Shown here: in pieces, positions 16,340 to 24,324 of the stretch
Layout of the letters: each line of letters begins with the position of its first letter
Position numbering within the stretch: position 1 is the first letter of the stretch
NCBI RefSeq assembly: GCF_034427655.1
Contig: NZ_JAXOFX010000003.1
Coordinates: 353,529-417,528, forward strand
Direction: 5' to 3'
From: Robertmurraya_A mangrovi
Lineage (GTDB): Bacteria; Bacillota; Bacilli; Bacillales; Cytobacillaceae
DNA length: 64,000 nucleotides
Made by a program: the position numbers and the translations under genes
The notes under the pieces: model-generated
The model's database searches: none
What the model saw: the letters and a program-made list of their open reading frames with translations, nothing else
What the model was told of the DNA's origin: nothing

Positions 16340-16912
16340 TTATTTAGCAAAGATATGTTCACCAATGCGAACAGTTACCTTTTTAGAACGAAGCCATTGG
16401 TTAGATGTCTTTTTTGGATTATAAAAGTAGAGTGAGCCGCTACCTTTACCATGGAAAGCTACTGCCTCATTAACGGCACGAGTTGACTCGGCACTTGCAG
16501 GCTTATTAATTTCACCGTTAGAGACTGGTGTAAACTGGTGTTTATCATAGACAACACCTTTAATCGTGTTAGGAAAGATATCACTTTCAACACGATTTAA
16601 GACAACAGTGGCAACTGCAACTTTACCAGCATAAGGTTCACCTTTTGCCTCAGCTTCTACTAGTCTAGCTAGTAACTTTCTTTCCTCTAATGAAATAGAA
16701 TTGGTTGGAATCTTCACGGTTTGTCCAGGCCAAATCTGATCATGCTTTGTATTATTTGCTGTCATCAAATGATTGACAGGTACCCCATAGTTTTTTGCAA
16801 TAGTCCAGAAAGTTTCACCTTTTTTTACTGTATGTGAACTAGTAGCAAGTGCACTAGTTTGAACGGCAAACATAGTAAATGCAAATGTGATGAGGGATAT
16901 TAGTTTTTTCAT
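16340..16912 (-). CDS. LysM plus SleB-type cell wall hydrolase
   Basis: A 190-residue exported protein: signal peptide (MKKLISLITFAFTMF, cleavage near residue 24), one LysM domain (HTVKKGETFWTIAKNYGVP to WPGQTVKIP, about 27-70), then a C-terminal Hydrolase_2 (SleB/CwlJ) domain with LLARLVEAEAKGEPYAGKVA carrying the catalytic Glu, and VVLNRVESDIFPNTIKGVVY. Members hydrolyse peptidoglycan, some acting on spore cortex; B. subtilis YkvT has this layout. The ATG with AAAGGAGGTATAGAAGG upstream is preferred over a frame extending 16 codons further with no signal peptide start. The gene is a single unit with its own terminator. Confidence 0.88.
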   Translation of the reverse strand: MKKLISLITFAFTMFAVQTSALATSSHTVKKGETFWTIAKNYGVPVNHLMTANNTKHDQIWPGQTVKIPTNSISLEERKLLARLVEAEAKGEPYAGKVAVATVVLNRVESDIFPNTIKGVVYDKHQFTPVSNGEINKPASAESTRAVNEAVAFHGKGSGSLYFYNPKKTSNQWLRSKKVTVRIGEHIFAK

Positions 16913-17106
16913 CCTTCTATACCTCCTTTGAAAACTCCATATAACCTTAACATGATTCATTAGTAGTTTTCATTGCCAAATAAATTCCAATGAAAATATT
17001 AACAAGTTTAATGGTGATTTATGGAAGTCGAATCTAAAATCATATAAAATTAATTAATATAATGAAAGAAATTAATTTTCTTAGGATAGGAAAGGTAATC
17101 AAGATA

Positions 17107-17640
17107 ATGAAAATTGGATTAGTACGACACTTTAAGGTTAAAAAGGATTATCCGAAAAAATTCGTGACTTCTGCAGAAATGATCAAATGGTTTGAAGAGT
17201 ATAACGAAGCGGATATAGAAACAGGTATAGTAGAATTGAATGATATTATTTGGGATGAATGTTATTCAAGTGATTTACACCGCGCAGAAAAAACCGCTCA
17301 ACACATCTATTCTGGGGAAATAAACAGGCTTAGTGAGCTAAGGGAAATTAGTATATTTCCTTTAACAAATAGGAAAGTAAAATTACCCTTTTTTATTTGG
17401 GCTTTGCTCGTACGTACCGCATGGCTCATGGACCATAAATCACAAATGGAAACAAAGGCACATGTCAAAATGAGAATAAATCAATTTTTAGATCAAATTT
17501 TACCTGTAAATAAAAATATACTAATTGTCAGTCATGGAGCTTTAATGATTTTTATGGGGGAAGAACTAAAGAAAAGAGGATTTCAAGGGCCAAAAATTAG
17601 GAATCCTAAAAATGGTCAATTGTATCTATACGAAAAATAA
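17107..17640 (+). CDS. Histidine phosphatase (phosphoglycerate mutase-like) family protein
   Basis: A 177-residue protein of the branch 1 histidine phosphatase fold. The phosphorylated His motif near the N terminus reads LVRHFKV, so the usual RHG is RHF. The second arginine region SSDLHRAEKTAQHI and the second histidine in IVSHGALM are intact, so activity is likely in spite of the Gly to Phe change. The substrate is unknown. The ATG 17107 was chosen because the family motif begins five residues later and GGAAAGGTAATC precedes it; a longer frame adds 15 residues that do not fit the fold. No operon partner. Confidence 0.82.
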   Translation: MKIGLVRHFKVKKDYPKKFVTSAEMIKWFEEYNEADIETGIVELNDIIWDECYSSDLHRAEKTAQHIYSGEINRLSELREISIFPLTNRKVKLPFFIWALLVRTAWLMDHKSQMETKAHVKMRINQFLDQILPVNKNILIVSHGALMIFMGEELKKRGFQGPKIRNPKNGQLYLYEK

Positions 17641-17797
17641 CTAATCGTGGTTTAAGATATTTAAGGTCATTTGGCTAATTATCGTATGAAACTTACATGT
17701 TGTGAATATAAAATAAAAACATATTTCTTTTAATTTTCCCTAAAATACAAACGAATTCTTTAGCTTATAACCATTTAGATGTGAAGGAGGTATGATT

Positions 17798-18157
17798 ATG
17801 GACAATGAAATCGTTCAGTACTTTATAGTAAATAAAGATGTAAAAATGTCATCAGGGAAAGTGGCTGCGCAGGTTGCTCATGCAGCGACTATAAGTACCA
17901 TTAATATGGTTAGCTCGCAAAACTCGAAATTTCCCGATTATTTTAATGACTTTGTGAAATGGTATCAGTCTGGAATGAAAAAAGTTATTCTAAAGGGAAG
18001 TGAGGAGGAACTGAAAAAGCTAGAGGAAAGTGGATTTTATTGTATTCGAGATGCGGGCCATACAGAAATAGAAAAAGGAACGTTAACGGTCGTGGCACTA
18101 CCTCCGATGCCTAAGTTAGTTTGTAAACGATTTGTTGGACATTTATCGGTTTACTAA
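17798..18157 (+). CDS. Peptidyl-tRNA hydrolase, Pth2 type
   Basis: A 119-residue protein matching the archaeal/eukaryotic peptidyl-tRNA hydrolase 2 family. The signature KMSSGKVAAQVAHAAT is present, followed by a central helix, KKVILKGSEEELKKLEESG, and RDAGHTEIEKGTLTVVALPP near the end. These enzymes recycle peptidyl-tRNA released early by ribosomes. Bacteria normally rely on the unrelated Pth1, so this is an additional or substitute activity, and recycling of other substrates is possible. The second ATG was taken as start, since AAGGAGGT lies six bases before it and touches the first ATG. Single gene. Confidence 0.87.
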   Translation: MDNEIVQYFIVNKDVKMSSGKVAAQVAHAATISTINMVSSQNSKFPDYFNDFVKWYQSGMKKVILKGSEEELKKLEESGFYCIRDAGHTEIEKGTLTVVALPPMPKLVCKRFVGHLSVY

Positions 18158-18238
18158 AAATGATAGCTAGTACTTTTAAATTTTAATGAAGCTATAAGGT
18201 AATCCATGAAGCACCATGTACCGTCACCATTGTACCTT

Positions 18239-18280
18239 AATACAAAGGAGGTTAATCTTATGATTAACCTCCTTTGTATT
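18239..18280. repeat. Perfect 19-bp inverted repeat between pth2-like and mgtE
   Basis: AATACAAAGGAGGTTAATC and its exact complement GATTAACCTCCTTTGTATT are separated by four bases. Both arms contain an AAGGAGG-like ribosome site on one strand or the other. There is no strong T run on either side, so it may be a two-way terminator without a tail, an RNA processing site or a binding site. It lies 16 bases beyond the mgtE stop codon. Confidence 0.8.
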
Positions 18281-18296
18281 ATATATATTGTAAATA

Positions 18297-19646
18297 TTAC
18301 GTAAGCTGTGCTAAAAACATGGTTGCTAGACCAAAGTAAATTAATAGAGAGAGTATGTCATTCAAGGTAGTGATAAGTGGTCCAGATGCTACAGCAGGAT
18401 CAATGTTGAAGCGGTACAATATTAAGGGAATAATCGTGCCAGCTAATGTTCCGATAATCAAGGTAATAACTAGTGAACTACCAACGACTAATCCTAGTAT
18501 TGCATCTCCACGCCAGATTAGTGCAATAATGGTGATTAATATACCGCAAACAACCCCGATAAATATGCCGACTTTAAGCTCACGAATCACTAATTGAGTA
18601 ATAATCTTCTTGTTTACTTCTTTAGTGATTAGTCCACGAACTACAACCGCTAAAGATTGAGTTCCCGTATTTCCGGTCATACCCGCAATCATCGGCATAA
18701 AAAAGGCAAGTGCAACTACTTTTTCTAGTGTTTCCTCAAACTGACTGATGATCGTCCCAGAAACAATTCCTATAAACAAAAGTAAAATCAGCCAAGGAAG
18801 TCTTCGATAAGCAGCAACAATGGCTTTCGTATCAAAATCAATGGCTTTACCTGTTGCAGATAACTTCTCTATATCCTCTGTTGCTTCACTAATTACAACA
18901 TCAATAATATCGTCAACTGTTATGATTCCAACCAATATTTCATTCTCTACAACAGGAATAGCGATAAAGTCATATCTCTCAATAAACCTAGCAACCTCTT
19001 CTTGGTCTGTATCAGCGGTTACTGATATTACACGACTAAACATAATATCTTCAATTTTTTCTGTTTCTTCGGCTAATATAATGTCACGATAAGAGACAAC
19101 CCCGACTAACTTTTTATGGTCATCAATTACATATAAATAATTAATTGTCTCAGAATATTCGGCAAAGGATTTTAATTTATCGACGGCTTCGCGAACCGAA
19201 TAGTATTGGGGAATCCAAACAAATCGGTTAGTCATTAATCTACCGGCTGTTTCCGGTGGATAATTCATAATATCTTTTACAATTTGAGATTCTTCTATTT
19301 TCATTCCCGAGAGAAGTTCTTCAATCCTGCTAGGGGATAGATTCTCTAGTAGTGAGGCTAAGTCATCATTATCCATTAAATTCATGACTTCTCCTGATTT
19401 TTCAACGCCAAGTTTACCGAGTACTTCTAATTGAAAATCATGCTCTAGCTCTTGAATTAAATCAGCAATTTGATCAGCCGTTAAATAAATTAAAAAACGT
19501 GTATGGTGTTTTTCTGGAAGATTTTCATATATCTTCGCTATGTCATATGGTTGATATTCATCAATAACGGTTTGAAATTGATCTTTTTTTCCTTCTTTTA
19601 ACAATTTAATTATATGTAAAGTAATTTGATTCTCAATGGTACTCAA
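18297..19646 (-). CDS. mgtE: Magnesium transporter MgtE
   Basis: A 449-residue magnesium channel. The N-terminal helical domain (about 1-130), two CBS domains (about 131-255, with YLYVIDDHKKLVGVVSYRDI and IAIPVVENEILVGIITVDDI) and a five-helix membrane domain follow in the standard order. The pore signature MPMIAGMTGNTGTQSLAVVV is intact. The cytoplasmic domains sense magnesium and close the pore. The TTG start follows AGGAGGTC. I looked for an M-box riboswitch in the 214 bases upstream and saw none. Single gene on the minus strand, divergent from the DedA gene. Confidence 0.96.
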   Translation of the reverse strand: MSTIENQITLHIIKLLKEGKKDQFQTVIDEYQPYDIAKIYENLPEKHHTRFLIYLTADQIADLIQELEHDFQLEVLGKLGVEKSGEVMNLMDNDDLASLLENLSPSRIEELLSGMKIEESQIVKDIMNYPPETAGRLMTNRFVWIPQYYSVREAVDKLKSFAEYSETINYLYVIDDHKKLVGVVSYRDIILAEETEKIEDIMFSRVISVTADTDQEEVARFIERYDFIAIPVVENEILVGIITVDDIIDVVISEATEDIEKLSATGKAIDFDTKAIVAAYRRLPWLILLLFIGIVSGTIISQFEETLEKVVALAFFMPMIAGMTGNTGTQSLAVVVRGLITKEVNKKIITQLVIRELKVGIFIGVVCGILITIIALIWRGDAILGLVVGSSLVITLIIGTLAGTIIPLILYRFNIDPAVASGPLITTLNDILSLLIYFGLATMFLAQLT

Positions 19647-19872
19647 AAAAAGACCTCCTAAAACTGGGGAACTAAAGCAGTCATAATACTAAATACCACC
19701 ATTATTATGTCCATAAACATTTAGCAAAAGCTATTGAAAAGGATATATTATTTTATTTTCTAGCAGCTAATAGAATAAATGAGCAAGTTAAGGTAGAATG
19801 AGAAAGAATTCATAAATAAATTGTGTAGGATTCTCTTGTGTTAAATAAGAAATCAATTAAGTGGTGAGCAAA

Positions 19873-20472
19873 ATGGAATTTTGGAGTGATATCATCCTCC
19901 ATTATGGTTATGTAGGTATCGTCATATTAATGGCAGCTGGAATTGTTGGGTTACCAGTTCCGGATGAAGTGTTGTTAACTTTTATTGGATATAACATATA
20001 TTTAGGTAAGCTGAATTATACAATCGCGTTATTTGCCTCGCTATTAGGTGCGATGACTGGGATTACATTGAGCTATTTTTTAGGATTGAAATTAGGTTTG
20101 CCTTTTCTAACTAAATATGGCCCTAGGATTTTTATTACTGAACAAAAGATTGCGAATACCCAGCGATTGTTTAATAAATGGGGACCAATACTTTTATTTT
20201 TTGGTTACTTCTTACCTGGTGTTCGCCACATTACTGCCTATCTAGCGGGTATATCAATGTTCCGGTTTTCTAAGTTTTCTATCTATGCATACTTAGGTGC
20301 GATATTCTGGGTTCTCTTCTTTCTTACCTTAGGCCAACAGTTAGGAAAAAGATGGTACATAGTGGCGCAGATGGCTGTTCAGCATGGGAGACTTACGTTA
20401 ATAATAGGAATACCAATAATAATAATTATTATTTTATTTCTTCTTTATAGAAACAAACGAAAAAAGAGCTAA
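19873..20472 (+). CDS. DedA family membrane protein
   Basis: A 199-residue inner membrane protein. GIVGLPVPDEVLLTFIGY near the N terminus and FGYFLPGVRHITAYLAGISM in the middle are the conserved re-entrant segments of the DedA family, including the essential acidic and Arg residues (PDE, GVRH). Some family members flip phospholipids or undecaprenyl phosphate back across the membrane. This one is not assignable to a named paralogue. ATG 19873 was preferred to the GTG four codons earlier because GGTGAG is then correctly spaced. A terminator follows directly. Confidence 0.88.
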   Translation: MEFWSDIILHYGYVGIVILMAAGIVGLPVPDEVLLTFIGYNIYLGKLNYTIALFASLLGAMTGITLSYFLGLKLGLPFLTKYGPRIFITEQKIANTQRLFNKWGPILLFFGYFLPGVRHITAYLAGISMFRFSKFSIYAYLGAIFWVLFFLTLGQQLGKRWYIVAQMAVQHGRLTLIIGIPIIIIIILFLLYRNKRKKS

Positions 20473-20504
20473 GTCTGGTTCAGCGTATATGAATCAGGCT
20501 TTTT
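20472..20504 (+). terminator. Intrinsic terminator after the DedA gene
   Basis: AGTCTGGTTC pairs with GAATCAGGCT (two wobble pairs) across nine bases, then TTTT. The stem starts at the stop codon. Confidence 0.8.
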
Positions 20505-20591
20505 GCATGTAATTCGGAAAATATTTTTAAAAAGTTGAAACGTTTTGTAGCGCTCGTTTCTCTAACAGTTAGAAGAAGGGAGGCAAGGAAG

Positions 20592-21119
20592 TTGGTTAAT
20601 ATTAAACAAGTTCGACTTGCTCGTAAAGGAAATCATCATGCATTTCAGGATATTTTAGATGAAGAGAAGGTGAAGCTCTATAAAATGGCTTATATGTATG
20701 CCAAAAATGAGGAAGATGCATTAGAAATCTTTCAAGAAACCATTTATAAAGCCTTAGTTTCCATTAAAGATTTAAAGGAAGATAAATACTTTTCGACGTG
20801 GATTACCCGAATTCTCATACATACTGCATTTGATTTTATTAAGAAGAGAAATCGGATTGTTCCAATGAATCGAGAAGTCATTGAAGACAGATTACCACAC
20901 CAATATTCAGATGTAGAAGATCGAATAGATTTATTAGAATCCTTAGGTGAACTAGATGAAAAATATAAAACGGTACTCATGTTGAGGTTTTTTAAAGATT
21001 ACACAGTAAAAGAAATTGCGTCCATACTTGATTGTCCAGAAGGCACCGTGAAAACCAATATTCATAGAGGAATCCAGTTACTAAGAGGAAAAATTAAGGA
21101 GGACTGTGTCAATGAATAA
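20592..21119 (+). CDS. ECF-type RNA polymerase sigma factor
   Basis: A 175-residue group 4 sigma factor. Region 2 is clear (YKMAYMYAKNEEDALEIFQE, then FSTWITRILIHTAFD), and region 4 reads LDEKYKTVLMLRFFKDYTVK, IASILDCPEGTVKTNIHRG. It should direct RNA polymerase to stress promoters and be held back by the membrane protein encoded next, whose start overlaps this stop by eight bases. TTG 20592 was chosen because AGGGAGG lies upstream and the sigma fold starts there. The upstream TGAAAC motif at 20536 has a CGTT only 13 bases later, too short for a confident autoregulated promoter. Confidence 0.88.
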   Translation: MVNIKQVRLARKGNHHAFQDILDEEKVKLYKMAYMYAKNEEDALEIFQETIYKALVSIKDLKEDKYFSTWITRILIHTAFDFIKKRNRIVPMNREVIEDRLPHQYSDVEDRIDLLESLGELDEKYKTVLMLRFFKDYTVKEIASILDCPEGTVKTNIHRGIQLLRGKIKEDCVNE

Positions 21120-22413
21120 GGAATTCCCTGAATTTAAAAAAGAAATGGATAAAATAAATGTGCCAATGGATAAACTCGATTCCATTATTAGTAATACAGT
21201 GAAAATGAATAAACCAAGAGTTAGTAGAGTTAAGAAATATATGATTTATTCAAGTAGTGCAGCTATGCTAGGAATAGGTTTACTAGCAGGTTCAGCATTC
21301 GTTTCTCCAACTATGGCAAAGGTAGTTTCTAACATCCCGGTAATTGGTTCTATTTTCAATGAGATTGGAGATAAAGGGCTACAAACGGCAAGTATTGAAG
21401 GATTGACACAACAAGTGAATCAAACAGTTAAAAATAAAGGAATCTCACTATCTATAAATGAAGTATTATATGACGGAACTCGTTTATCACTAGCTTATAC
21501 ACATGAATCTTTACTAGCTTTAGGAGATTTAGAAAGACCTGTTATTAAAATAAATGGAAAAGAAATTAATTTTGCTTCTTCGAATAAAGGTGCTTTAGAA
21601 AGTCCTTCTAAATATAATGGAATATTAGAAATTATGCCAACAGAAGAACTGCCAGCTGGTTTTGATATGAGTATTACTTTTGATAGTGTTGGAGTAATAC
21701 CTGGAAAATGGGCGTATAAGTTTCCGGTAGAGTTATCAAACGAGGTTGAGGTTGTTAGGCCAAATATTTCTACTGATTTATTGGGTGCTAAGTTAACGAT
21801 AGATGCAATTAAGTCAGGTCCCGCGGGATTGGATTTACATGCTTCTATTAAAAATAGCTTTGACAAAAAGAGGTTTGATCCGAATTCTATTTCTTTTCAA
21901 ATTTTTGATGAAAAGGGGCAAGCGTTAGACTCACTTAATAGTATGGGATCGGGTGAATCAAATGATGGAATAGAGGTTACAAAAGTAAAAAACCTATTTG
22001 AACCTATAAAAGAAGGTACTAAAAATCTCACTATTATTCCTTATATTGCCTGGTCAGACATAAATTCAGTAGAAGTAAGTCGTGTGTTAAATAAGGAAAG
22101 TCTACCACTTACTTTAGACAAAGGTGATTTAGGGAAAATCATCATTTCGAAAATTACTGAGAGTAAAGACGAAATAACAGTTGAATATAACGTTGAAAGT
22201 AACTATCTTCATGATCAACATATTTATTTTAATCGAATTTGGTTAACAGACGGTAAAGGGGATAGTTTACACCTAGATCAACATCCTTCTGCTGAATTGG
22301 TTGAAAATAATGTTTTTAGACAGACATTTAAAAAATCAGACGAAATGAGCATTCATACGGAAAAGCTGACTGAGTCTGTCATGTTTGAAGCAATAAAAAT
22401 TACTTTGCCATAA
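21112..22413 (+). CDS. DUF4179-type membrane anti-sigma factor
   Basis: A 433-residue protein with a short cytoplasmic N terminus (about 1-40), one membrane helix (about 42-60, SSSAAMLGIGLLAGSAFV) and a large outer domain that starts TMAKVVSNIPVIGSIF, the DUF4179 pattern. Proteins of this kind are encoded right after ECF sigma factors and are taken to bind them at the membrane until a signal leads to release. The overlap with the sigma gene supports this. ATG 21112 is nine bases from AAGGAGGA; GTG 21106 is an alternative. The signal sensed by the outer domain is unknown. Confidence 0.8.
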   Translation: MNKEFPEFKKEMDKINVPMDKLDSIISNTVKMNKPRVSRVKKYMIYSSSAAMLGIGLLAGSAFVSPTMAKVVSNIPVIGSIFNEIGDKGLQTASIEGLTQQVNQTVKNKGISLSINEVLYDGTRLSLAYTHESLLALGDLERPVIKINGKEINFASSNKGALESPSKYNGILEIMPTEELPAGFDMSITFDSVGVIPGKWAYKFPVELSNEVEVVRPNISTDLLGAKLTIDAIKSGPAGLDLHASIKNSFDKKRFDPNSISFQIFDEKGQALDSLNSMGSGESNDGIEVTKVKNLFEPIKEGTKNLTIIPYIAWSDINSVEVSRVLNKESLPLTLDKGDLGKIIISKITESKDEITVEYNVESNYLHDQHIYFNRIWLTDGKGDSLHLDQHPSAELVENNVFRQTFKKSDEMSIHTEKLTESVMFEAIKITLP

Positions 22414-22426
22414 TATATTATTGAAT

Positions 22427-22451
22427 GGGTCTGCACCTTGCGAGCAGACCC
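22427..22451. terminator. Hairpin between convergent anti-sigma and MerR genes
   Basis: GGGTCTGC pairs with GCAGACCC across nine bases. It lies nine bases before the end of the minus-strand regulator and 13 after the anti-sigma stop. T runs are weak on both sides, so it may serve both genes moderately. Confidence 0.65.
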
Positions 22452-22459
22452 TGAAAATA

Positions 22460-23227
22460 TTATTCCTTTGAATGGCTATTACAATATACATGAATGGCTT
22501 CTCTTAAAAATGCTGCCAACCCTTCCCCGTGTTTATCAATATTCTTAGTAAAGCGTGGGTCATTTACATATAAATCTCCCAACCCTCTGAAAATATCAAT
22601 GGTGCAGTCATAAAAGTGATCCGTAATCAGTTGACGCCATTCACCAACCGATTTTTGAACCTCCTCATCCGAAGGGCCAAAGTTCATTCGTTTATAAATT
22701 CGAGAGTAAATATCGTCAGTCTTTGATTGAATAGATTGCCAATCATTTTCACTATAATTATTTGTTTTTTCCTCAACACTCTCTACTAATTCTTTCCCAT
22801 ACTTCTGTTTTGCTTCCTCAGAGTATTTTTCCTTGTGCTCCTCAATATCTCTCATACTAAAGCCTTTAAACATCTCTTTATTTTCCATTTTTATTCCTCC
22901 TTCAATCGATTGAATAGTTTTCTCAACCGTTTGTATCATTTCATCGAGGCGAGATCGCTTTTTCTGAAGGATTTGCTTATGTTCTAATAGTGCTGTGCGC
23001 CGATCAAAGTTTGGGCTATCTAAAACCTCTTTAATTTCTTGTAAGTTAAATCCAATTTCTTTGAAAAATAAGATTTGTTGAAGTCTTTCTAAATTATGTG
23101 AAGTATAGAGCCGATACCCGGCCGAAGTAATCGTCTCTGGCTTCAGCAAACCAATATCATCATAATGATGCAGGGTTCGTACACTAACACCAATTAAATC
23201 AGCTATTTCTTTTATTTTATAATGCAT
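22460..23227 (-). CDS. MerR family regulator with TipAS effector domain
   Basis: A 255-residue regulator. The N-terminal MerR DNA-binding region (IKEIADLIGVSVRTLHHYDD, then GLLKPETITSAGYRLY) is followed by a long dimerisation coiled coil (about 75-115) and a C-terminal TipAS domain, recognisable by WQSIQSKTDDIYSRIYKRMN and HFYDCTIDIFRGLGDLYVND. TipAS domains bind varied drugs; B. subtilis Mta, of the same build, activates multidrug efflux genes and itself. ATG 23227 was taken because AGAGGTGAT precedes it. The promoter upstream carries a textbook MerR operator, so self-activation is likely. No efflux gene lies next to it. Confidence 0.9.
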   Translation of the reverse strand: MHYKIKEIADLIGVSVRTLHHYDDIGLLKPETITSAGYRLYTSHNLERLQQILFFKEIGFNLQEIKEVLDSPNFDRRTALLEHKQILQKKRSRLDEMIQTVEKTIQSIEGGIKMENKEMFKGFSMRDIEEHKEKYSEEAKQKYGKELVESVEEKTNNYSENDWQSIQSKTDDIYSRIYKRMNFGPSDEEVQKSVGEWRQLITDHFYDCTIDIFRGLGDLYVNDPRFTKNIDKHGEGLAAFLREAIHVYCNSHSKE

Positions 23228-23246
23228 AATCATCACCTCTAAATGT

Positions 23247-23277
23247 ATCGTAAGCTATAACGTAACGTTAGAGTCAA
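23247..23277 (-). promoter_or_regulatory. MerR-type promoter with operator in a 19-bp spacer
   Basis: On the minus strand, -35 TTGACT (23272-23277) and -10 TACGAT (23247-23252) are 19 bp apart, the overlong spacing used by MerR activators. The dyad CTATAACGT-A-ACGTTAGAG (plus strand 23255-23273, one mismatch) fills the spacer. It precedes the TipAS regulator gene. Confidence 0.82.
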
Positions 23278-23396
23278 CACTGTATGATCTATTTTTTTAT
23301 TTTGTTGTAAGTATAAACCACAAAAAAATAAAAAGGATACCATGATTGTTTTCTAGAATAGATATTTAATCAGCAAAAGAGAGGAACGTGGAGACT

Positions 23397-23981
23397 ATGT
23401 TATCTAATATACCTGAAATTGAGGTAGGTCAATTTGTGCTTAGGGGAATGGAACTAGATGATGCACCAGATATGTTTGAGTTTATGAGTGACCGAGAAAC
23501 CATGAAATACATTACACCTAACCCAGTTAAAAATGTAGAAGAAATGAAGGAATATATTCTGTCATGTATAGATAGGTTTAAGAGGGAAAAAGAGATTCCT
23601 TGGGTTATTGTTGATAAAAAAACCAATAGATTAATTGGTGTATTCCGTTTACACAAACTACACTTTTGGCACAAAAAAGCGGAAATGGGGGTTGTCATAC
23701 ATAAGGATTTTCAGCAAAAGAGAGTAATGACAGAAGTGTTGAATGAAATGATTCCTTATACTTTTAATGTATTAGGTCTAAATCGATTAGTAGGGGACAT
23801 ATTTGCTAACAATGTGGGTTCAAAGAAACTATTAGAAAAATACGGTTTCCATAGAGATGGAGTCTTAAGGCAAACCGACTTCGATGGCACTAACTTCCAC
23901 GACACCGTTGTATATTCCATGCTAAAGGATGAGTTTGAGGAATTGTATAAAGAGAAAAAAGGACAAGAAATCCGTTACTAA
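23397..23981 (+). CDS. GNAT acetyltransferase, RimJ/RimL-like
   Basis: A 194-residue acetyltransferase of the Acetyltransf_3 type. The opening IEVGQFVLRGMELDDAPDMF, the core strand KKAEMGVVIHKDFQQK and the ending LNRLVGDIFANNVGSKKLLE, KYGFHRDGVLRQ are typical of RimJ/RimL and YjcK-type enzymes that acetylate protein N termini or small amines. The acceptor here is not predictable. ATG 23397 was chosen with GGAG close upstream; a GTG three codons earlier after GAGAGGAAC is equally possible. Its promoter region faces that of the MerR gene, so co-regulation can be considered but nothing shows it. Confidence 0.85.
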   Translation: MLSNIPEIEVGQFVLRGMELDDAPDMFEFMSDRETMKYITPNPVKNVEEMKEYILSCIDRFKREKEIPWVIVDKKTNRLIGVFRLHKLHFWHKKAEMGVVIHKDFQQKRVMTEVLNEMIPYTFNVLGLNRLVGDIFANNVGSKKLLEKYGFHRDGVLRQTDFDGTNFHDTVVYSMLKDEFEELYKEKKGQEIRY

Positions 23982-24131
23982 TTAACCGCACCATACTTCA
24001 CCTCAGGAATCTTCCCACAATAAATATAGGGATTAGTTATTTCATTACATTTTCAATGGAGTAAAATTACACTGAAAGTGACTTTTGATGTGATTTTTAA
24101 ATGTAAATGGGGACTGAGTACAGAACACTGA

Positions 24132-24256
24132 GTTGATTGGAGCGGAAGCCACTTGACTCCTGCAGGGATAGAGGGAATGGGAGACCCCACAGACGGAACG
24201 GCGAGGAGGCTCCCATCCCTCCCTGCGGAAAGCAAGTGGCTGGAGCGGAAATCAAC
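24132..24256. repeat. Dispersed structured repeat, full-length copy
   Basis: About 125 bases beginning GTTGATTGGAGCGGAAG and ending GGAGCGGAAATCAAC, so the ends are inverted. Internal arms AGCCACTTG and CAAGTGGCT also pair. The segments GACTCCTGCAGGG, GGGAGACCCCACAG and GGCGAGGAGGCT are those I remember from a repeat common between genes in Bacillaceae. It is much richer in G+C than its surroundings. A second, cut-off copy lies at 63801. Short frames on the minus strand across it are not believable genes. It accounts for most of the gap 23982-24324; the rest shows nothing. Confidence 0.8.
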
Positions 24257-24324
24257 GGACAAAGTATAATGTAAATAACCTTGAAAAAACCAAAGAGATG
24301 AATCTTAAGATTCATCTCCAAAAG

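Noticed and set aside
19647..19872. M-box magnesium riboswitch upstream of mgtE
   Set aside because: The conserved M-box blocks were looked for on the minus strand and not found; the region is plain AT-rich sequence.
20536..20558. TGAAAC and CGTT as an autoregulated ECF promoter
   Set aside because: The 13-base spacer is well short of the usual 15-17, so it was not listed as a promoter. The surrounding TTGAAACGTTTTGT is also only a poor cre match.
24053..24321. Two overlapping minus-strand open frames of about 70 codons
   Set aside because: They run across the dispersed G+C-rich repeat, have no ribosome sites and look like chance frames in non-coding sequence.
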